Assembly: GCF_005885675.1 (NCBI RefSeq)
Contig: NZ_VANR01000003.1
Location: 310,001 to 374,000 of the forward strand
Length of the DNA stretch: 64,000 bases
Source: Polaribacter aestuariivivens
GTDB taxonomy: Bacteria > Bacteroidota > Bacteroidia > Flavobacteriales > Flavobacteriaceae
Direction: 5' to 3'
Shown: in pieces, positions 61,295 to 64,000 of the stretch
Numbering within the stretch: position 1 is the first letter of the stretch
Layout of the letters: each line of letters opens with the position of its first letter
Position numbers and translations under genes: made by a program
Notes under the pieces: model-generated
Told to the model about the DNA's origin: nothing
What the model saw: only the letters and a program-made list of their open reading frames with translations
Database searches by the model: none

Positions 61295-62941
61295 TTAAGC
61301 AAAATAAATATAAATACCAATCACAATTACACATATAGCAATTCCAGCTTGTTTAGTGTGTTTCCAAGGAGTAATATCTACTTGTTTTGTGTATTCCTGC
61401 ACAAATGCTTCTTTTCTTGGAGCTATTTTCCCTATAATTAACATAATTAAAACGTTTAAAACGAATAATATAGCCATTACATCTAAAAAGTGAGGATATG
61501 CTTGAGCTTCAATTAAGGCAAGTTCAGCAGCATCAGTAATATTAGCTTCGGCAGCAGCATCTAGAGCATTGTTTACAAAATACGGTTGTAAGAAAAACTG
61601 ACTTACTATATATAACAAACAACCTGTTACTAAACCAATTTTTGCTGCAATGGCAGGAACTCTTTTTGTTAAATATCCAACCACAATAATAGTTAAAATA
61701 GGAATACTGTAAATTCCATTTATTTCTTGTAAGTAATCAAATAAACTACCAGCATTCGCAATTAATGGAGCAATAAACATAGAAGCTATAGCTAAAATAA
61801 CACCAAATGTTTTTCCGTATTTTACAACAGTTTTTTCTTCTGCGTCTTTATTAATGTGTTGCTTATAAACATCAATACCAAATAATGTAACAGAACTGTT
61901 TAAAACACTATTAAATGAACTTAAAATAGCGCCAAATAATACTGCTGCAAAAAAACCAACCCAAGCAGTAGGTAATACCTTTTTTACTAACATTGGATAA
62001 GCACTATCTGCAGATTCTAAATTTCCTTGAAAAATATGAAATGCAATTAAACCAGGTAAAACAACGATAATAGGTCCTAGTATTTTAATAAAAGATGCTA
62101 ATAATAATCCTTTTTGACCTTCTTTTAAATCTTTTGCGGCCAAAGCTCTTTGGATAATTTGTTGGTTTGTACCCCAATAAAATAACTGCACCAACATCAT
62201 TCCAGTAAATATAGTATAAAAAGGTACAGGGTCTGTTGGACCACCCATAGATTTAAATTTTTCAGGATTTTCTGTAGTTAAAATAGATAAACCATCTAAT
62301 AAATTTCCATCACCAATCATTAATAATCCAAAAATTGGAATTAAAATACCTCCAATTAATAAACCAATAGCGTTTATAGAATCTGAAACAGCAACAGCTT
62401 TTAAACCACCAAAAACAGCATAAATGGAACCTATGATTCCAATACCCCAAACACAAATCCATATAGATTCTGTGTGAGTAACTCCTAACAGCTCAGGAAC
62501 ATCAAACATACCACTGATTGCTAAAGAACCAGAATATAAAATTACAGGTAACAACACAACAACATACCCTGTTAAAAATAAAACAGATGTTAACGTTTTT
62601 GTGGTTACATCAAATCTTTCCGCTAAAAATCCAGGAACGGTTGTTAAACCTCCTTTTAAGTATTTTGGTAATAAAAACATTGCTGTAACTACCATTGCCA
62701 CAGCTGCTAAAGTTTCCCAAACCATTACAGATAAACCGCTCTGATATGAAGAACCGTTTAAACCAACAATTTGTTCTGTAGATAAATTAGTTAATAATAA
62801 GGATCCAGCAATGACTCCTGCAGTTAAACTTCTTCCTCCTAAAAAGTATCCATCAGAAGATGATTCCTCGGTATTTCTTGTCTTAAAATAAGAGATAATT
62901 GCTACTAATGCTGTAAATCCTATAAATGTTAAAAATTGCAT
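61295..62941 (-). CDS. Sodium:solute symporter (SSS/SLC5 family)
   Basis: 548-residue inner-membrane transporter with about 14 hydrophobic helices, coupling sodium entry to uptake of a small solute, most likely a sugar. Family features include the N-terminal SSDGYFLGGRSLTAGVIAGSLLLTNLSTEQIVGLNG (28-63, the sodium-site region), ETLAAVAMVVTAMFLLPKYLKGGLTTVPGFLAERFD (about 75-110), GGLKAVAVSDSINAIGLLIGG and LFGAILSSFNSVLNSSVTLFGIDVYK. The TEQIVGLNG segment matches the YidK/SglT-like branch that takes up sugars. It is placed next to the galactan locus but on the opposite strand with its own promoter and without the regulon motif, so its link to galactan use is only positional. Confidence 0.88.
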   Translation of the reverse strand: MQFLTFIGFTALVAIISYFKTRNTEESSSDGYFLGGRSLTAGVIAGSLLLTNLSTEQIVGLNGSSYQSGLSVMVWETLAAVAMVVTAMFLLPKYLKGGLTTVPGFLAERFDVTTKTLTSVLFLTGYVVVLLPVILYSGSLAISGMFDVPELLGVTHTESIWICVWGIGIIGSIYAVFGGLKAVAVSDSINAIGLLIGGILIPIFGLLMIGDGNLLDGLSILTTENPEKFKSMGGPTDPVPFYTIFTGMMLVQLFYWGTNQQIIQRALAAKDLKEGQKGLLLASFIKILGPIIVVLPGLIAFHIFQGNLESADSAYPMLVKKVLPTAWVGFFAAVLFGAILSSFNSVLNSSVTLFGIDVYKQHINKDAEEKTVVKYGKTFGVILAIASMFIAPLIANAGSLFDYLQEINGIYSIPILTIIVVGYLTKRVPAIAAKIGLVTGCLLYIVSQFFLQPYFVNNALDAAAEANITDAAELALIEAQAYPHFLDVMAILFVLNVLIMLIIGKIAPRKEAFVQEYTKQVDITPWKHTKQAGIAICVIVIGIYIYFA

Positions 62942-62970
62942 GGTTAATTGTTTTTGTTTAATAAAGCGCC

Positions 62971-63002
62971 TAAATATACACTAGAATTATTAGAAGATGC
63001 AA
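62971..63002 (-). promoter_or_regulatory. Promoter of the sodium symporter gene
   Basis: Read on the minus strand: TTG (63002-63000), a 21-bp gap, then TATATTTA (62978-62971), one base off TAnnTTTG. It lies 29 bp before the ATG. Assigned by consensus. Confidence 0.5.
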
Positions 63003-63009
63003 TTTTTAA

Positions 63010-63042
63010 TAAAAAAAAGTCCTTTAAAAAATTTAAAGGACT
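63010..63042 (-). terminator. Rho-independent terminator of the NCS1-like permease gene
   Basis: On the minus strand, stem AGTCCTTTAAA / TTTAAAGGACT (63042-63032 with 63028-63018), 3-nt loop, then eight T. It stops transcription from the right-edge permease before the symporter promoter. Confidence 0.87.
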
Positions 63043-63187
63043 CTTGTACTTAAAATGTAAATCGTGCACAAAACTCTCAAAAGAGGAGAGCTTTATATCG
63101 AGTGAGTTGTTAATTAATTCCTAATATGACAGACTTTGTAGTCATAAGATATATCTTAATACTTTCTAAAATAAATTAAGTAAAGTC

Positions 63188-64000
63188 TTATTTTTTCTGA
63201 AATTTCTTACTGAAAAGTAGAAATAAGAAACCACATAATAACCAAGCAGGTAGAGTTACAAATGACAAGAAAACATCAAATTGTACAGAAATAAAATAAA
63301 ATAATCCAAAACTAATAGCCCAAGCAAAAAGGACTGCATTATTTATTTTTATTCCTGCTATTTCTGCGTAATTTTTTTGAATTCCAAATTTCTTTGCAAA
63401 GAAATGCTCAAACACGATAATAGCACCAAAAGGAGCTAAAATAAAACCATAAAGAGCAACAAAACCTAGTAATTTCATAGCGAAAGCAGGGAATAAGCCA
63501 GCAATGGTAGCAACAGAACCTGCCAAAACAGTAACTTTTGCAGTAGATAGTTTTGGTAAAATAGCTTGAAATGCTAATCCTGCTCTATAAATGGTAGGAT
63601 TTGCAGTAGTCCAACCTGCTAAAACCACAGCAATAATTCCGAAAACACCAATAGCATTGTAAGCCATTGGTCCAGGAGCAACAGGTGGTGCATTTCCATC
63701 ATTTAAAAAAGACAATGCTTCTGGAGATTTTAAATAAACAGCATACAAAAGTGCAGCAGCTATCCAAGCCATGTAATGACCAACATACATTCCAGCTGCA
63801 GTTGCCCAACCTGCTTTTGCTTCTTTTGCGAAACGAAATACAGATAAGTCTGACATACCAATATGCATAGCACCATTCGCAAACCAAGACCAAATGACAA
63901 CATGCCAAAAAGTAAATTTTGTTTGTCCAGGAAAAGGTTCTCCACCTTCACCCCAAATTGCCCAAAATTTTGAAAAACTATCTACGCCTAATTGATTTAA
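63188..64000 (-). CDS. NCS1-like permease (purine/cytosine permease family), 5' end outside window
   Basis: The reading frame stays open to the last base of the window, so the N-terminus lies beyond it; 270 residues are visible. The product is a multi-span membrane protein. Segments such as WSWFANGAMHIGMSDLSVFRFAKEAKAGW and GWTTANPTIYRAGLAFQAILPKL, with several glycine-rich helices after them, resemble NCS1 transporters (nucleobase, hydantoin or vitamin precursor uptake with a cation). The first methionine visible in-frame (63868) is internal to this motif and is not the start. A strong terminator follows. Substrate unknown. Confidence 0.65.
   Translation of the reverse strand, partial: LNQLGVDSFSKFWAIWGEGGEPFPGQTKFTFWHVVIWSWFANGAMHIGMSDLSVFRFAKEAKAGWATAAGMYVGHYMAWIAAALLYAVYLKSPEALSFLNDGNAPPVAPGPMAYNAIGVFGIIAVVLAGWTTANPTIYRAGLAFQAILPKLSTAKVTVLAGSVATIAGLFPAFAMKLLGFVALYGFILAPFGAIIVFEHFFAKKFGIQKNYAEIAGIKINNAVLFAWAISFGLFYFISVQFDVFLSFVTLPAWLLCGFLFLLFSKKFQKK

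Overview
The window is strongly AT-rich DNA from a member of the Bacteroidota, most likely a marine Flavobacteriaceae bacterium of the Polaribacter type. The support is: seven proteins with type IX secretion (T9SS) C-terminal sorting domains, a SusC/SusD pair, many short lipoprotein signal peptides, and promoters of the Bacteroidota form (TTG, about 20 bp, TAnnTTTG). No rRNA, tRNA, CRISPR array or insertion sequence was seen.

Layout. 1-8.3 kb: housekeeping genes, with a GNAT-like protein and a TesB thioesterase on the minus strand, divergent from a three-gene RND efflux operon (adaptor, pump, TolC) and a 44-residue membrane peptide. 8.3-13.2 kb: a TPMT-type methyltransferase, then a galactose operon (GntR/LacI-type regulator, galM, galK, galT) closed by a terminator. 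13.2-18.8 kb: secreted T9SS proteins (beta-propeller, GH-A glycosidase, LamG). 18.8-19.7 kb: a convergent AraC-type regulator on the minus strand. 20.1-21.5 kb: a lipoprotein glycosidase. 21.6-50.1 kb: fourteen tightly packed plus-strand genes encoding two GH30-like enzymes, three GH2 enzymes, a GH43, a GH16, four S1 sulfatases, an SGNH esterase-like protein, a sugar/H+ symporter and a cytoplasmic DUF5107-TPR protein. 50.8-58.4 kb: SusC, SusD and two surface lipoproteins. 58.7-61.1 kb: a large T9SS protein and a hidden 55-residue gene. 61.3-64 kb: an SSS symporter and a truncated NCS1-like permease on the minus strand.

Working together. The enzyme set points to a sulfated galactan with a beta-1,3 backbone and beta-1,6 branches (type II arabinogalactan-like, as in green algal sulfated galactans or arabinogalactan proteins). 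GH16 would cut the backbone inside and the GH43 exo-beta-1,3-galactanase from the end. GH30 enzymes would cut 1,6 branches, sulfatases would remove sulfate, and the GH2 enzymes would release galactose. SusC/D and the symporter would import the products, and the nearby GalM-GalK-GalT set would burn the galactose. The substrate is an inference.

The most striking find is regulatory. Six upstream regions share a tandem motif RTCYAT-N15-RTCYAT (one half-site in the susC copy is degenerate), always 21 bp between half-site starts and always 27 bp from the second half-site to a TAnnTTTG-like -7 box. This defines a single regulon over the whole locus, probably driven by the AraC-type regulator encoded inside it.
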